DNA of 64,000 bases from Corynebacterium anserum. Its GTDB lineage: Bacteria > Actinomycetota > Actinomycetes > Mycobacteriales > Mycobacteriaceae. The translations under genes and the position numbers were made by a program. The notes beneath the pieces were generated by a model. It was not told where the DNA came from. It worked only from the letters and a program-made list of their open reading frames with translations, and ran no database searches. Location of the stretch: contig NZ_CP046883.1 in assembly GCF_014262665.1 (NCBI RefSeq), positions 124,001 through 188,000 on the forward strand, in the 5' to 3' direction. Each line of letters begins with the position of its first letter. Position 1 is the first letter of the stretch. Below, in pieces: positions 1 through 8,361 of the stretch.

Positions 1-1451
1 TTATCTTCAGGCAGTTTCACAATGTCATCAATATTGGAACTAGTGATAGATGTGCACACGATTTCCACGGCGGCCGGTCTCTTGGAGGGGTATTTTCCTG
101 GCTCTACGGGTACGTCATTAGCCCACGACGAGTGAATATCGCCGGTGAGAAATATCGCATTATCCACGCCTTTGTCCTGGAGCATATGCAGAAGTCTGCG
201 CCGCTCGGCGGCGTATCCGTCCCATTGATCCACGTTGTAAGGCATACCTTCTTCAGGCAGGCCAAGTAACTGGGTGACAGCTAAGGACGTCTCTGGATCC
301 AGGGGCGGGATCAGCACGGGAGTAATCATCACCGAGTTGCCAATGAGGTTCCATGTGGCGTGAGATGATGTGAGTTTGCGGGCTAACCAACTAAATTGTT
401 CAGATCCAAGCATGGTGCGAGATTCATCGTCGACCTTTCTTATCGCGGAGAATTCCACCTGCTTGTTGCGGTAAGTGCGTAAATCCAGCATGTTGAGCTC
501 AGCGAGTGGGCCAAAATTCAAGTTGCGATAGATGTGCCCACCAGCTGAAACCTGAGTGGCGCGAATTGGCTGCCATTCCAAATAGGCGCGCATCGCCGCA
601 TTACGGCGCGTGATCCATGGCCCTTCTGTTTGTGGATCATGCCCTTCTGCGCCGCCGCTGTAGACATCATTGGCGAACTCGTGGTCGTCCCATGTCACAA
701 TCCACGGGCATGCCTCGTGGGCGGCTTGGAGGTTGGGGTCTGTTCGGTATTGAGCGTAACGTTCGCGATAATCCTGCAGGGTGACAATCTCATGGGCAGG
801 CAAGTGGTCGCGGACTGCCCCGGATTTACCGGTATATTCGCCTCGTTTGTATTCGTAGATGTAATCGCCGACATGCAGGGCGTAGTCTATGTCCCCGCGA
901 TCAGCCATATCTTGATAAGCGCTAAAGTACCCAGCCTCCCAATTGGCGCAGCTAAAGAGCGCAAAGCGTAGTTCTTTGACGTGTTGACCACTGGCGGGAG
1001 CGGTACGGGCATGGCCAATCGGTGAAATCTGACCTTTGTAGGGGCCAGATTGGACGATAAAACGATAGGAGTAACCGGTGTACGGCTGCAGACCAGTGGC
1101 CTCTACCTTGGCTGTCATATCTGTATCCGACGTCACGAGCACCTCGCCGGAGCTGATGATGGACGTGAAGGAATCATCTTGTGCGACTTCCCACCGCAGG
1201 TGTGTGTCGACGCCCTTATTGCGGCCAGCATAGTCACCTGGATGGGATGTGACGCGAGTCCATAAGATAACGCTGTGTGCGTAGGGGTCGCCGGACGCTA
1301 CGGAATGTTGGAAGACAACGTGGTCATCCGGGGCAGTGTGGGAAGGGGTGTCTGCCGAAACGGAAGAGGTGAAGGCGGACGCGGTGGCGAAGCTAGCGGT
1401 TGCTATCACACCAGTTTGGAGAGCTCGGCGGCGGGAGATGCTCTTGGTCAT
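1..1451 (-). CDS. phoD: PhoD-like alkaline phosphatase, Tat-exported (3' end outside window)
   Basis: The first 483 codons are visible and the C-terminus lies beyond the left edge. The N-terminus MTKSISRRRALQTG is a twin-arginine signal followed by a short hydrophobic Ala/Thr stretch, so the enzyme should be exported folded. Family motifs of the PhoD metallophosphoesterase fold are present: FSCANWEAGYFSAY, HVGDYIYEY, TWDDHEFANDVY and LTGDIHSSW, which supply metal ligands. An N-terminal Fn3-like PhoD domain (SVASGDPYAHSVILWTR) precedes them. PhoD enzymes hydrolyse phosphomonoesters or diesters outside the cell to scavenge phosphate. No pho operator could be assigned with confidence. The ATG at 1451 was chosen because it begins the Tat signal. 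Confidence 0.9.
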   Translation of the reverse strand, partial: MTKSISRRRALQTGVIATASFATASAFTSSVSADTPSHTAPDDHVVFQHSVASGDPYAHSVILWTRVTSHPGDYAGRNKGVDTHLRWEVAQDDSFTSIISSGEVLVTSDTDMTAKVEATGLQPYTGYSYRFIVQSGPYKGQISPIGHARTAPASGQHVKELRFALFSCANWEAGYFSAYQDMADRGDIDYALHVGDYIYEYKRGEYTGKSGAVRDHLPAHEIVTLQDYRERYAQYRTDPNLQAAHEACPWIVTWDDHEFANDVYSGGAEGHDPQTEGPWITRRNAAMRAYLEWQPIRATQVSAGGHIYRNLNFGPLAELNMLDLRTYRNKQVEFSAIRKVDDESRTMLGSEQFSWLARKLTSSHATWNLIGNSVMITPVLIPPLDPETSLAVTQLLGLPEEGMPYNVDQWDGYAAERRRLLHMLQDKGVDNAIFLTGDIHSSWANDVPVEPGKYPSKRPAAVEIVCTSITSSNIDDIVKLPED

Positions 1452-1499
1452 GTTTCAGATAAGAACACGTGAGCCTCGGCTCTGCAGTATATGGGGGTG

Positions 1500-1531
1500 A
1501 AAAAAGACAAATAGCTACCCCTAGGGGTAGC
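1500..1531 (-). terminator. Rho-independent terminator of the DUF6474-like gene
   Basis: GCTACCC (1514-1520) and GGGTAGC (1525-1531) form a perfect stem with a CTAG loop. Read on the minus strand the stem is followed by a T-rich run (positions 1510 to 1500), as expected for termination of the gene at 1637-2269 ahead of phoD. Confidence 0.75.
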
Positions 1532-1636
1532 CGGGCAAAGATTTATGCGACCTATGCGAGGTTACTTGCCATGCAGGTGCAGGCCTGTGCTGTTACGTAT
1601 TGCGTGTGATGCAGACCTGTGTTGTATCGGCCGTTC

Positions 1637-2269
1637 TTATTTGCCTCGTTTGATGTCGATCTGCGCTTCCACCAGATCTAATTCGCGAGAGATTGCCTGC
1701 AGAGCATGACGGGTTTGCTCATTGTTCATGTGTGAGGTGTTTTTCACAGCTTCTTCCAGGTCGTCCATGCGTTCGTCGACATCCTTAGCAAAGCCCATGG
1801 GAAGACCGCCCTTGGATATATCCTTACGTATCTGGCGGATACGAGCCTGCTGGGGAGCGCCATCCCCTGAGAACTGTGCCATATCCTCAGCTGATACGCC
1901 ATGGGATTGGGCGGTGCCGCGCTCATTGGCTTCCTTCAATTGCGTCATTCCCCGGTAAATCAAAGGAAGTAGCGCTGGCAGTGCGACACGAGCAGCGCCG
2001 AGATAACGGTTGACGTTTGAGCGGTTGAAGTTACCGGCCTTCAGCTGTTCCAGGGCTGCGGCTGCCATCTTTTCCTCATGCTCACGGCGGTTCTTCAGTT
2101 CCTTGGCATCCGCTTTACGTACCTGCTTTGCGGTCTTGCGAAGGTATTTCTCTTTGGCTTTCTCCAGTTTGGCATCGGCCTTGGCCTCCGCGAGGGCGCG
2201 CGCCTTAGCTGCCTTTTCTACAGCCTTTTTCTCTTGGCGGCGCTTACGCATTGTACTGAGCAGTCCCAT
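1637..2269 (-). CDS. DUF6474-like conserved corynebacterial protein
   Basis: A 210-residue cytoplasmic protein without signal peptide. The first ~85 residues are extremely rich in Lys, Ala, Glu and Arg (KAVEKAAKARALAEAKADAK and following), which predicts a long charged helix or coiled coil. A middle segment with a hydrophobic core (YLGAARVALPALLPLIYRGM) and an acidic helical C-terminus follow. I recognise it as resembling the DUF6474 family of corynebacteria, function unknown. The ATG at 2269 was preferred over an in-frame ATG at 2359 because CGGAGAG lies just upstream and the extra 30 residues look non-coding. It ends ahead of a clear terminator. Confidence 0.75.
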   Translation of the reverse strand: MGLLSTMRKRRQEKKAVEKAAKARALAEAKADAKLEKAKEKYLRKTAKQVRKADAKELKNRREHEEKMAAAALEQLKAGNFNRSNVNRYLGAARVALPALLPLIYRGMTQLKEANERGTAQSHGVSAEDMAQFSGDGAPQQARIRQIRKDISKGGLPMGFAKDVDERMDDLEEAVKNTSHMNNEQTRHALQAISRELDLVEAQIDIKRGK

Positions 2270-2619
2270 GTCTCTCCGAGTCTTGTGTCTGTGTTGTGTC
2301 TTTGTGCTGTGTGTTTCGTTGTCTAGGTACCAAGCCTTAAGCGCGGTAGTTGCGTTCACACGCTGAACAGCAAAGCATGGCCGACGAAACCTAATATCCT
2401 AATACTAGTAGCCCACTGTAGCCGGAATAGGCCATGAGTGCTGTAACTGTCGTTGGAAACTGTAGCCGGAATAGGCCATGAGTGCCGTAATTGTAGATTG
2501 AACAGGTTCGTCTGCCGTCACTCGCTGCAACCTGGATATACCGGAACAGACCCCATCCGTTGGGATATCTCTCGTGATTCCCACAGGCTTACTCTTTGGC
2601 TCTGCGTTGGACGCCTAAG
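2270..2619. other. Intergenic region between divergent genes, with a direct repeat
   Basis: About 350 bases separate the DUF6474-like gene from the RecB-like nuclease gene. The region must hold both divergent promoters; AT-rich text around 2390-2410 (CCTAATATCCTAATACTAG) is a candidate. The only obvious structure is the 36-base direct repeat at 2415-2494. No RNA gene was seen. Confidence 0.5.
2415..2494 (+). repeat. Two-copy 36-bp direct repeat
   Basis: Copies at 2415-2450 and 2459-2494 begin ACTGTAGCCGGAATAGGCCA and match at 34 of 36 positions, with an 8-base spacer (period 44). They sit upstream of the nuclease gene. Two copies are too few for a CRISPR array and the spacer is too short. 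Confidence 0.85.
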
Positions 2620-4365
2620 ATGGGAAGCGCTGTGAACTATTCCATGTGCCCTGTAGACAAGCGCGAAGATCCGCCTGCGCCGCTGACTCCCGCTGACGTT
2701 GTGGGATGCCGACATAGGGCGGTGTTGCGTCGGGTAAAAAGCATCAATACACCGGAGCGAATGCGCACGCTGCAGGATCTCGAGAATCAGATCCAATATC
2801 TTTCTCACCACATTGCGGAACAAGCACGGCGGCAGAAGATCCTCGCGCAACTACCTGGAAGTCCTCGTCGTGGGGATAAAGTACGCCCGACGCGGATAGA
2901 CATCAGCCCGGGACCGAATGCCGTGGAAGATACGCTGGAAGCGATGGCACGTGGAATCCGCTTGATCACCGGAGCTGTCCTCGAAGAAGGAGCGCTGTCC
3001 ACGACAGTGGACATTCTGCTGCGCCGCGATATGGGACACGGCACGGACCCCACGCTCGCTTATGCCCCACTCGTAATTTCGGGGCACTCTGTGGCCCGCC
3101 GCCTGCGAGGCAAACAAGCGGCGGATTGCCTGGTCATCGACCTATCTGCCCTGAGCCTGTCCCATGGAGTGGAAGTACCCCTCCGGCACCGCGCACTGGC
3201 CGGTGATTCTCAGCGCCTAGCGATGGCCTACACAATTCTCAGCGTCTGGGGTGTGGCATCGGGCGACGTAGGGCTCATTGGTCGCGCAGGAGCTGCGGAT
3301 CCGGAACGCTGCTATATTTTTCCCGGCGACTCATTACTTCCAGGCTTGTTAACAGCTCTCAGGGAACCAGTGCCCCACGCGCCCAGCCGTGTGAAGGAAT
3401 GCAGCTATTGCGAATACCACAACCACTGCCGTGCACAATTACTCGAACGCCAGGACGTATCACTAATGCTACCGGGAGATAGAAACCGGGCACTTCGAGA
3501 AGCAGGTATCCGTACCCTGCCGCAACTGGCTGAGGCACAGCGTGGTGAACAAAGCGCGCTCGCGGAGGCCTGGATGAAAGGGGAAACGGCTTTACGGCGA
3601 CCGCTTCGGCGCTGGATAACCGACACCGAGCTGTGGGGCGGATATCAATTCGTCATGCCCCGCCGGGGTGACCTGACCGCCCAAAAGACAGGTCAAACTC
3701 CAGAAACATCCGCTCAACCCATGCAAGAGCAGTTAGCAAACGTGATCGACATTGACATCGACATGGAAGCTCATCCTCAACGTGGCACATTCCTGTGGGG
3801 CACTTTTGACGGAGCTCAATACGTGGCGTTTGGAGATTTTTCGAGTGCAGGAGACGAAGGCGCCCACGTGGCTGAGTTCTGGGCGTGGATTCAAGCGCGG
3901 GTGGCGTCAGCGGCGGCGTCGGGAAAAAGGTTGAGGGTGTGGGTTTATGCTGAGCAGGGTGAAAATTACTGGCTGCGCCACTACGCACGGAAATTCGGAG
4001 GCCGAGCTTATACACTCGCTGATGCGACGACTGTCACCATGCCAACATTAGACGAGGTCAACAGGTTTATTGCCTCTGAACAATGGTGCGACCTCTTCCG
4101 AATTGTTAATAATGCTGTGGCCGGCACTGGCTCCCTGGGCTTAAAAACAGTCGCTCCGCTGGCTGGTTTCCAATTCAGCCAAAAAGGCGTGGACGGGCGT
4201 GCCGCCATCACTCTTTACGAACAGGCCATTAGAACGGCGCGTGGTACTGCCCAGGCAGCACGGCGCACCCTTGAGCGCTATAACGCGGACGATTGCGTGG
4301 CGAATTCCTATGTGCGCACCTGGCTACGCAAGGGAGCGCCGGGGATCCCCCAGTGCCCCCACTAG
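2620..4365 (+). CDS. TM0106 family RecB-like putative nuclease
   Basis: A ~581-residue cytoplasmic protein of the TM0106-type RecB-like nuclease family. The N-terminal half carries RecB/Cas4-like nuclease features, including a cysteine cluster KECSYCEYHNHC near residues 255-266 that resembles the iron-sulfur ligands of RecB/Cas4 nucleases. The C-terminal half looks like an RNase H-like exonuclease domain: acidic IDIDIDMEAHP for the first metal site and YNADDCVANS near the C-terminus. The substrate is unknown. The start is uncertain: TTG at 2596 is in frame, ATG at 2620 is preferred, and neither has a strong ribosome site. The gene stands alone, with a 36-bp direct repeat upstream. Confidence 0.8.
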   Translation: MGSAVNYSMCPVDKREDPPAPLTPADVVGCRHRAVLRRVKSINTPERMRTLQDLENQIQYLSHHIAEQARRQKILAQLPGSPRRGDKVRPTRIDISPGPNAVEDTLEAMARGIRLITGAVLEEGALSTTVDILLRRDMGHGTDPTLAYAPLVISGHSVARRLRGKQAADCLVIDLSALSLSHGVEVPLRHRALAGDSQRLAMAYTILSVWGVASGDVGLIGRAGAADPERCYIFPGDSLLPGLLTALREPVPHAPSRVKECSYCEYHNHCRAQLLERQDVSLMLPGDRNRALREAGIRTLPQLAEAQRGEQSALAEAWMKGETALRRPLRRWITDTELWGGYQFVMPRRGDLTAQKTGQTPETSAQPMQEQLANVIDIDIDMEAHPQRGTFLWGTFDGAQYVAFGDFSSAGDEGAHVAEFWAWIQARVASAAASGKRLRVWVYAEQGENYWLRHYARKFGGRAYTLADATTVTMPTLDEVNRFIASEQWCDLFRIVNNAVAGTGSLGLKTVAPLAGFQFSQKGVDGRAAITLYEQAIRTARGTAQAARRTLERYNADDCVANSYVRTWLRKGAPGIPQCPH

Positions 4366-4449
4366 ACCCCTGCTACTTGTCCTTCAGTGTGCATCACAAC
4401 GTGGTTGGTACGCCCATGTGATGGCAATGAATAGCCGCGAAGTATGCAG

Positions 4450-4505
4450 GAAAACGCCCCCTCGCGAAGGATGATCCTCAAGGCCATTACCTCCGTGAGG
4501 GGGCG
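4450..4505 (-). terminator. Terminator downstream of sodA
   Basis: CGCCCCCTCGCG (4455-4466) pairs with CGTGAGGGGGCG (4494-4505) apart from one mismatch or wobble. On the minus strand the stem is followed by TTTTCC (4454-4449), which fits termination of sodA. The loop is long (27 bases). Confidence 0.7.
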
Positions 4506-4538
4506 CGGTGCAATCTGTCTGGGATTACTGTGTGGTGA

Positions 4539-5141
4539 TTACTTCTGGGCAGCGTCGTAGCGAGCTGCAACCTCATCCCAGTTAAAAACGTTCCATACGG
4601 CCTTCACGTAGTCGGCCTTGACGTTCTTGTACTGCAGATAGAAAGCGTGCTCCCACATATCCAGGAGCAACAGTGGGGTGAGGTTAACGGAGAGGTTACC
4701 CTGCTGGTCGGTCATCTGCTCGATGACGAGACGCTCACCGATGTGGTCGTAGCCCAGAACTGCCCAACCGGAGCCCTGCAGACCCAGAGCGGCACCGTTG
4801 AAGTGCTCCTGGAATGCTTCGAAGGAACCGAAGTCACGGTCGATGGCTTCAGCGAGAGCGCCGGTGGGCTGGCCACCGCCATTGGGAGAGAGGTTTTTCC
4901 AGAACAGGGAGTGGTTGGTGTGACCACCCAGGTTGAATGCGAGATCCTTGGAGAGGGCGGTGACGACACCAGCGATGGAGCCATCTTTACGAGCTGCGTC
5001 AAGCTTCTCCAGAGCAGCGTTTGCACCGTTAACGTAGTTCTGGTGGTGCTTGGTGTGGTGGATCTCCATGATCTCACCGGAGATGTGTGGCTCCAGTGCG
5101 TCGTATGCGTAGTCGAGTTGTGGAAGTTCGTACTTAGCCAT
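4539..5141 (-). CDS. sodA: Superoxide dismutase (Mn/Fe type)
   Basis: A 200-residue protein of normal family length that converts superoxide to oxygen and hydrogen peroxide. It starts MAKYELPQLDYAYDALEPHI and carries the expected metal ligands: His in EIHHTKHHQNYV, His in GGHTNHSLFW, and Asp and His in DMWEHAFY, the standard Mn/Fe signature. The ATG at 5141 was chosen because it begins the conserved N-terminus and has GGAAAGGA upstream; the frame stays open farther upstream but is not coding-like. It is divergent from ldh with a 144-base gap and is followed by a hairpin terminator. Mn versus Fe use cannot be read with certainty. Confidence 0.97.
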   Translation of the reverse strand: MAKYELPQLDYAYDALEPHISGEIMEIHHTKHHQNYVNGANAALEKLDAARKDGSIAGVVTALSKDLAFNLGGHTNHSLFWKNLSPNGGGQPTGALAEAIDRDFGSFEAFQEHFNGAALGLQGSGWAVLGYDHIGERLVIEQMTDQQGNLSVNLTPLLLLDMWEHAFYLQYKNVKADYVKAVWNVFNWDEVAARYDAAQK

Positions 5142-5285
5142 TGCGCGTACGGTCCTTTCCTTGAAAGTTTGTTCGTTACTGCCTCCAGTGTCCAGATGTT
5201 TAGTGACTTTCGCAACAATTCCTTTTCGTAAAACGTTCATTGAGTTGACACGTCTTCTGTCGGGAACGGGTCTAGGGTGGGCATC

Positions 5286-6251
5286 ATGACCCTTACAACT
5301 GGAGCGAAAATTGTATTGATCGGCGCTGGCGATGTAGGCATCGCTTATGCATATGCACTGGTCAACCAGGGATTGTGTGATCACCTGGCGATCATTGACA
5401 TCAACGAACGTAAGACCTGGGGTCACGTCCAGGACTTGAACCATGCGGTGCCATGGGGTGGGCATTCCATCAAGGTCACCGTGGGCACATATGAGGATTG
5501 CGCCGACGCTGCCATGGTCGTCAACTGTGCGGGAGTGGCTCAAAAGCCGGGGGAAACCCGCCTAGATCTTGTCGGTAGAAACGTCGTCATCTTCAAAGAC
5601 ATTGTGGGAAAAGTTATGGATGCGGGGTTCAACGGCGTCTTCGTTGTGGCGACGAACCCGGTGGATGTGCTGAGTTATGCCACGTGGAAGATGTCTGGCC
5701 TGCCCTCTCATCAGGTCATTGGTTCGGGAACAATCCTGGATACAGCCCGCTATCGATATGCGCTTGGCCGCTATTTTGATTTAGCACCAACCTCCGTTCA
5801 CGCATATGTCATCGGTGAACATGGGGATACGGAGTTGCCAGTTTTATCTGCAGGTAGCGCAGGCGGTGTGCCTTTAAAGAAGATGCTGCAGACCAGGGCG
5901 CTGGAGAAAGCGGATACCAGTGACGCGGATAAGATCTTCGAGGAAACCCGAGATGCCGCCTACGAAATTATCCAGGCCAAGGGGTCTACGAGTTTTGGTA
6001 TTGGCATGGGGTTAGCGCGGATCACTCGCGCGATTCTTCATAACCAAGATGTGGTGCTACCAGTTTCCGCCCTTCTGGAAGGACACTACGGTCTGGAGGA
6101 TATCTACATAGGAACACCTGCGGTTATTGATCGTCGGGGTATACGGCACGTCGTAGAACTAGACCTCGATGACGACGAAGCGGCTAAGTTCCAGCATTCC
6201 GCCGATATTCTCACGCGAGTGATGCAGGATTCTGGTTTGCGGGCACTTTAG
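5286..6251 (+). CDS. ldh: L-lactate dehydrogenase
   Basis: A ~321-residue NAD-dependent enzyme interconverting pyruvate and L-lactate. A Rossmann motif [18 protein letters not shown] is at the N-terminus, [10 protein letters not shown] is the conserved mid-protein segment, and the active-site signature [11 protein letters not shown] contains the catalytic His. The start is either ATG 5286 or GTG 5277 three codons earlier; ATG leaves the Rossmann fold at the usual distance. TAGGGT at 5273-5278 resembles a corynebacterial -10 box and would give an almost leaderless transcript. TTGACA at 5245-5250 lies 22 bases before it, which is too far for an ideal pair. The gene is divergent from sodA. Confidence 0.95.
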   Translation: MTLTTGAKIVLIGAGDVGIAYAYALVNQGLCDHLAIIDINERKTWGHVQDLNHAVPWGGHSIKVTVGTYEDCADAAMVVNCAGVAQKPGETRLDLVGRNVVIFKDIVGKVMDAGFNGVFVVATNPVDVLSYATWKMSGLPSHQVIGSGTILDTARYRYALGRYFDLAPTSVHAYVIGEHGDTELPVLSAGSAGGVPLKKMLQTRALEKADTSDADKIFEETRDAAYEIIQAKGSTSFGIGMGLARITRAILHNQDVVLPVSALLEGHYGLEDIYIGTPAVIDRRGIRHVVELDLDDDEAAKFQHSADILTRVMQDSGLRAL

Positions 6252-6399
6252 CGCATAGAGTGCGAGGTAAGGCCGCGCCAAGACGAGATCGTCCGCACTT
6301 GAGCAGCTATGTAGCTCGTGGTCAGGGAGGGGGAGGCCAGGCAACGTAGGAAGAAAACGTCGATGAACACTGAGTAAACCCGGGTGCATAAGAGGGAGT

Positions 6400-7227
6400 G
6401 TGGTGACTAAAAATAAAAGCATGAAGATTGTGGCTCACCGCGGAGCTTCGGGAGAACGCCCAGAACACACCTTGGGAGCGTACGAACTTGCCGTTGATCG
6501 AGGAGCCGACGGGTTGGAATGCGATGTCAGATTGACTCGCGATGGTCACCTTGTGTGCTTCCATGACCGCACCATGGAACGGGTTGCGGTAGACCGCCTG
6601 CCCAAAGGCGAAGCAATAGTATCCACGATGACCTTGGCGGAAATGCGCCAGATAAACGTCGGTACTCCTGAAGAACCAGCAGAGGTTATCACCCTCGCCG
6701 AGTTGCTGGAGTTTTACCAAGATACGCGCCGGGAGAACCTCGATGTGCACGAAGAGTGGGCGGGGTCTGTGTCACGCGAGTTGTTTATTGAGACGAAGCA
6801 CCCCAACCGCTACGGGCCGCGCGTCGAACACACCCTCAATGAGACCCTGGGAAAATTCCGCCTCGACGATGACCCAAGCGTGCGCATCATCTCCTTTAGT
6901 CCGCAGTCTCTAGTGCGCTTTACAATGATTAACCCACGTTTGCGCAGAATTTTGTTGAGGCGAGAATTTCAGCGCATGGTTCATCCCAGCCTGGAAGCAA
7001 TGGGCCTGGTGGGTGCGCACGGAGTATCAATTGCGAAGGCTCGGGTCAGACCCGACATCGTTGGGCGACGTAACGTCGACACCTATGTGTGGACTGCAGA
7101 CAAGGAAGACGACGTACGCTGGGCACTACGCCACAGTGTGGATTGGCTCGCGACGAACTATCCGGGACGAGCGAAAATCTGGCGTGACGATGAACTCGAA
7201 AAGGAGTTCCGGCGCGGCATTGCCTGA
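6400..7227 (+). CDS. Glycerophosphodiester phosphodiesterase family protein
   Basis: About 275 residues of the GDPD TIM-barrel family, which hydrolyses glycerophosphodiesters to glycerol-3-phosphate and an alcohol. The N-terminal signature IVAHRGASGERPEHTLGAY contains the catalytic His and Arg. LECDVRLTRDG and FHDRTMERV supply the metal-binding Glu/Asp and second catalytic His, and FIETKHP another conserved acidic site. No signal peptide is seen, so it is probably cytoplasmic. The start is uncertain: overlapping GTG codons at 6400 and 6403 follow AGAGGGAG closely, while ATG 6421 begins directly at the conserved MKIVAHRG. It lies downstream of ldh on the same strand. Confidence 0.9.
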   Translation: MVTKNKSMKIVAHRGASGERPEHTLGAYELAVDRGADGLECDVRLTRDGHLVCFHDRTMERVAVDRLPKGEAIVSTMTLAEMRQINVGTPEEPAEVITLAELLEFYQDTRRENLDVHEEWAGSVSRELFIETKHPNRYGPRVEHTLNETLGKFRLDDDPSVRIISFSPQSLVRFTMINPRLRRILLRREFQRMVHPSLEAMGLVGAHGVSIAKARVRPDIVGRRNVDTYVWTADKEDDVRWALRHSVDWLATNYPGRAKIWRDDELEKEFRRGIA

Positions 7228-7307
7228 TACCTCATGTTGGGTAGACGTTGCGCTGGTACCGCCTGGGCGTCGGTACAAAAGGCGGTTGAGAATATAGAAT
7301 CGCCACC

Positions 7308-8219
7308 GTGGCTAAAAAGAAGAAGAAAGAAAACCTGCCAGAGGGCATGAGCCGCCGTCAGGCGAAGCTCGCAGCTCGTGCTGCTGAGCGTGCCAAGTTG
7401 GCCAAAGACACACGACCATATGACGGATACGCACTCGAAGCCGACCTCATTGCGTTGCAAGAGTTCGTTCCTTCTGCCCATTTCATCGCTGATGTGAAAG
7501 GTATTGACCGCACAGTCCATGTGGGCACGGTTCTGCCAGGTGCGGTGGCTGCCTTGGTGCGCAGTGAGGACGATGGAGGCGAGGCATTCGTTGCTTTGCA
7601 GACCCAGCGCCGCGGAGATAATCCAAACCGCGACCTCGCCTTTGCTCTGAACTGGCTCAAGAGCGCTAGGCCAGGGGAGTCGCTAGAGATCGGCATCTCT
7701 GACGGTTCTGAGCCAGATCTGTCCGAATTGCTGGAGAAAGATTCCACTCCGGAGATCGTTGTGGAACAGGATTTCAACTGGTGGTTGACGGAAGAGGCCC
7801 TGAAGAACCCACAGGTCGCGGCGACCCTCCGGCAAGCCAATGACGCCATCTTGCCATCCGACCGCATCGACGCGAACATCTCCGGTGCGGCTTGGTGGAT
7901 CAACCCGGGAGAAAAAGCCCACATCCGTTGGATCCGCCCGGAAGCTGAAGCTGACCTACTGAACGCTTTAGCACGCGTACATGCGGCTGGAGAGTTGCAC
8001 GTGGGTGAAGGATCCAAGTTCGCCGGTGTATTCCGTACACACGGCGTGTTGGTTCCGGTATGGGATCTTGACAATTCCAAGGAACACAGCCACTGGGCAG
8101 CTGGCCTGGAAGCTTTAGACAAGAAGATTAGCGGCGCTATCGCCTCCACAGATGCCTTGACCGCTGATGAGCATAAGTCTAAACAGACGATCATCTCCCG
8201 CGAAGTGACCATCCGCTAG
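7308..8219 (+). CDS. DUF5926 family protein
   Basis: A 303-residue protein beginning with a very basic stretch (MAKKKKKENLPEGMSRRQAK) and containing no membrane segment or signal peptide. It resembles the actinobacterial DUF5926 family, whose function is unknown; the Lys-rich start suggests contact with nucleic acid or ribosome, which is only inference. The remainder is a mixed soluble domain with acidic patches and a conserved-looking AAWWINPGEKAHIRWIRPEAE-type region near residues 200-220. The GTG at 7308 follows the gap after the phosphodiesterase gene by 80 bases. The long open frame on the opposite strand is a shadow. Confidence 0.8.
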   Translation: MAKKKKKENLPEGMSRRQAKLAARAAERAKLAKDTRPYDGYALEADLIALQEFVPSAHFIADVKGIDRTVHVGTVLPGAVAALVRSEDDGGEAFVALQTQRRGDNPNRDLAFALNWLKSARPGESLEIGISDGSEPDLSELLEKDSTPEIVVEQDFNWWLTEEALKNPQVAATLRQANDAILPSDRIDANISGAAWWINPGEKAHIRWIRPEAEADLLNALARVHAAGELHVGEGSKFAGVFRTHGVLVPVWDLDNSKEHSHWAAGLEALDKKISGAIASTDALTADEHKSKQTIISREVTIR

Positions 8220-8222
8220 TGT

Positions 8223-8256
8223 GCTTGTGTTCGCAGCGTTCGCAGTGGGCACAAGC
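8223..8256. terminator. Possible hairpin between convergent genes
   Basis: GCTTGTG (8223-8229) and CACAAGC (8250-8256) are a perfect 7-bp inverted repeat just after the DUF5926 stop. It lies between convergent genes, but there is no T run, so terminator function is weakly supported. Confidence 0.35.
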
Positions 8257-8361
8257 TTATGGGCGCGCGTGGGTGGGTGAATTCCGTCCACTACCGTTCG
8301 CACGCTGTACGCCGGTGCATGTGGTTGGCCTATTTCGCATCGGTTATGTGGTCTGTCTGAG

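Noticed and set aside
7358..8212. Long minus-strand open frame (284 codons) opposite the DUF5926 gene
   Set aside because: It is antisense to a recognisable protein, is Ser/Arg/Ala-rich without any motif, and reflects codon bias of the real gene.
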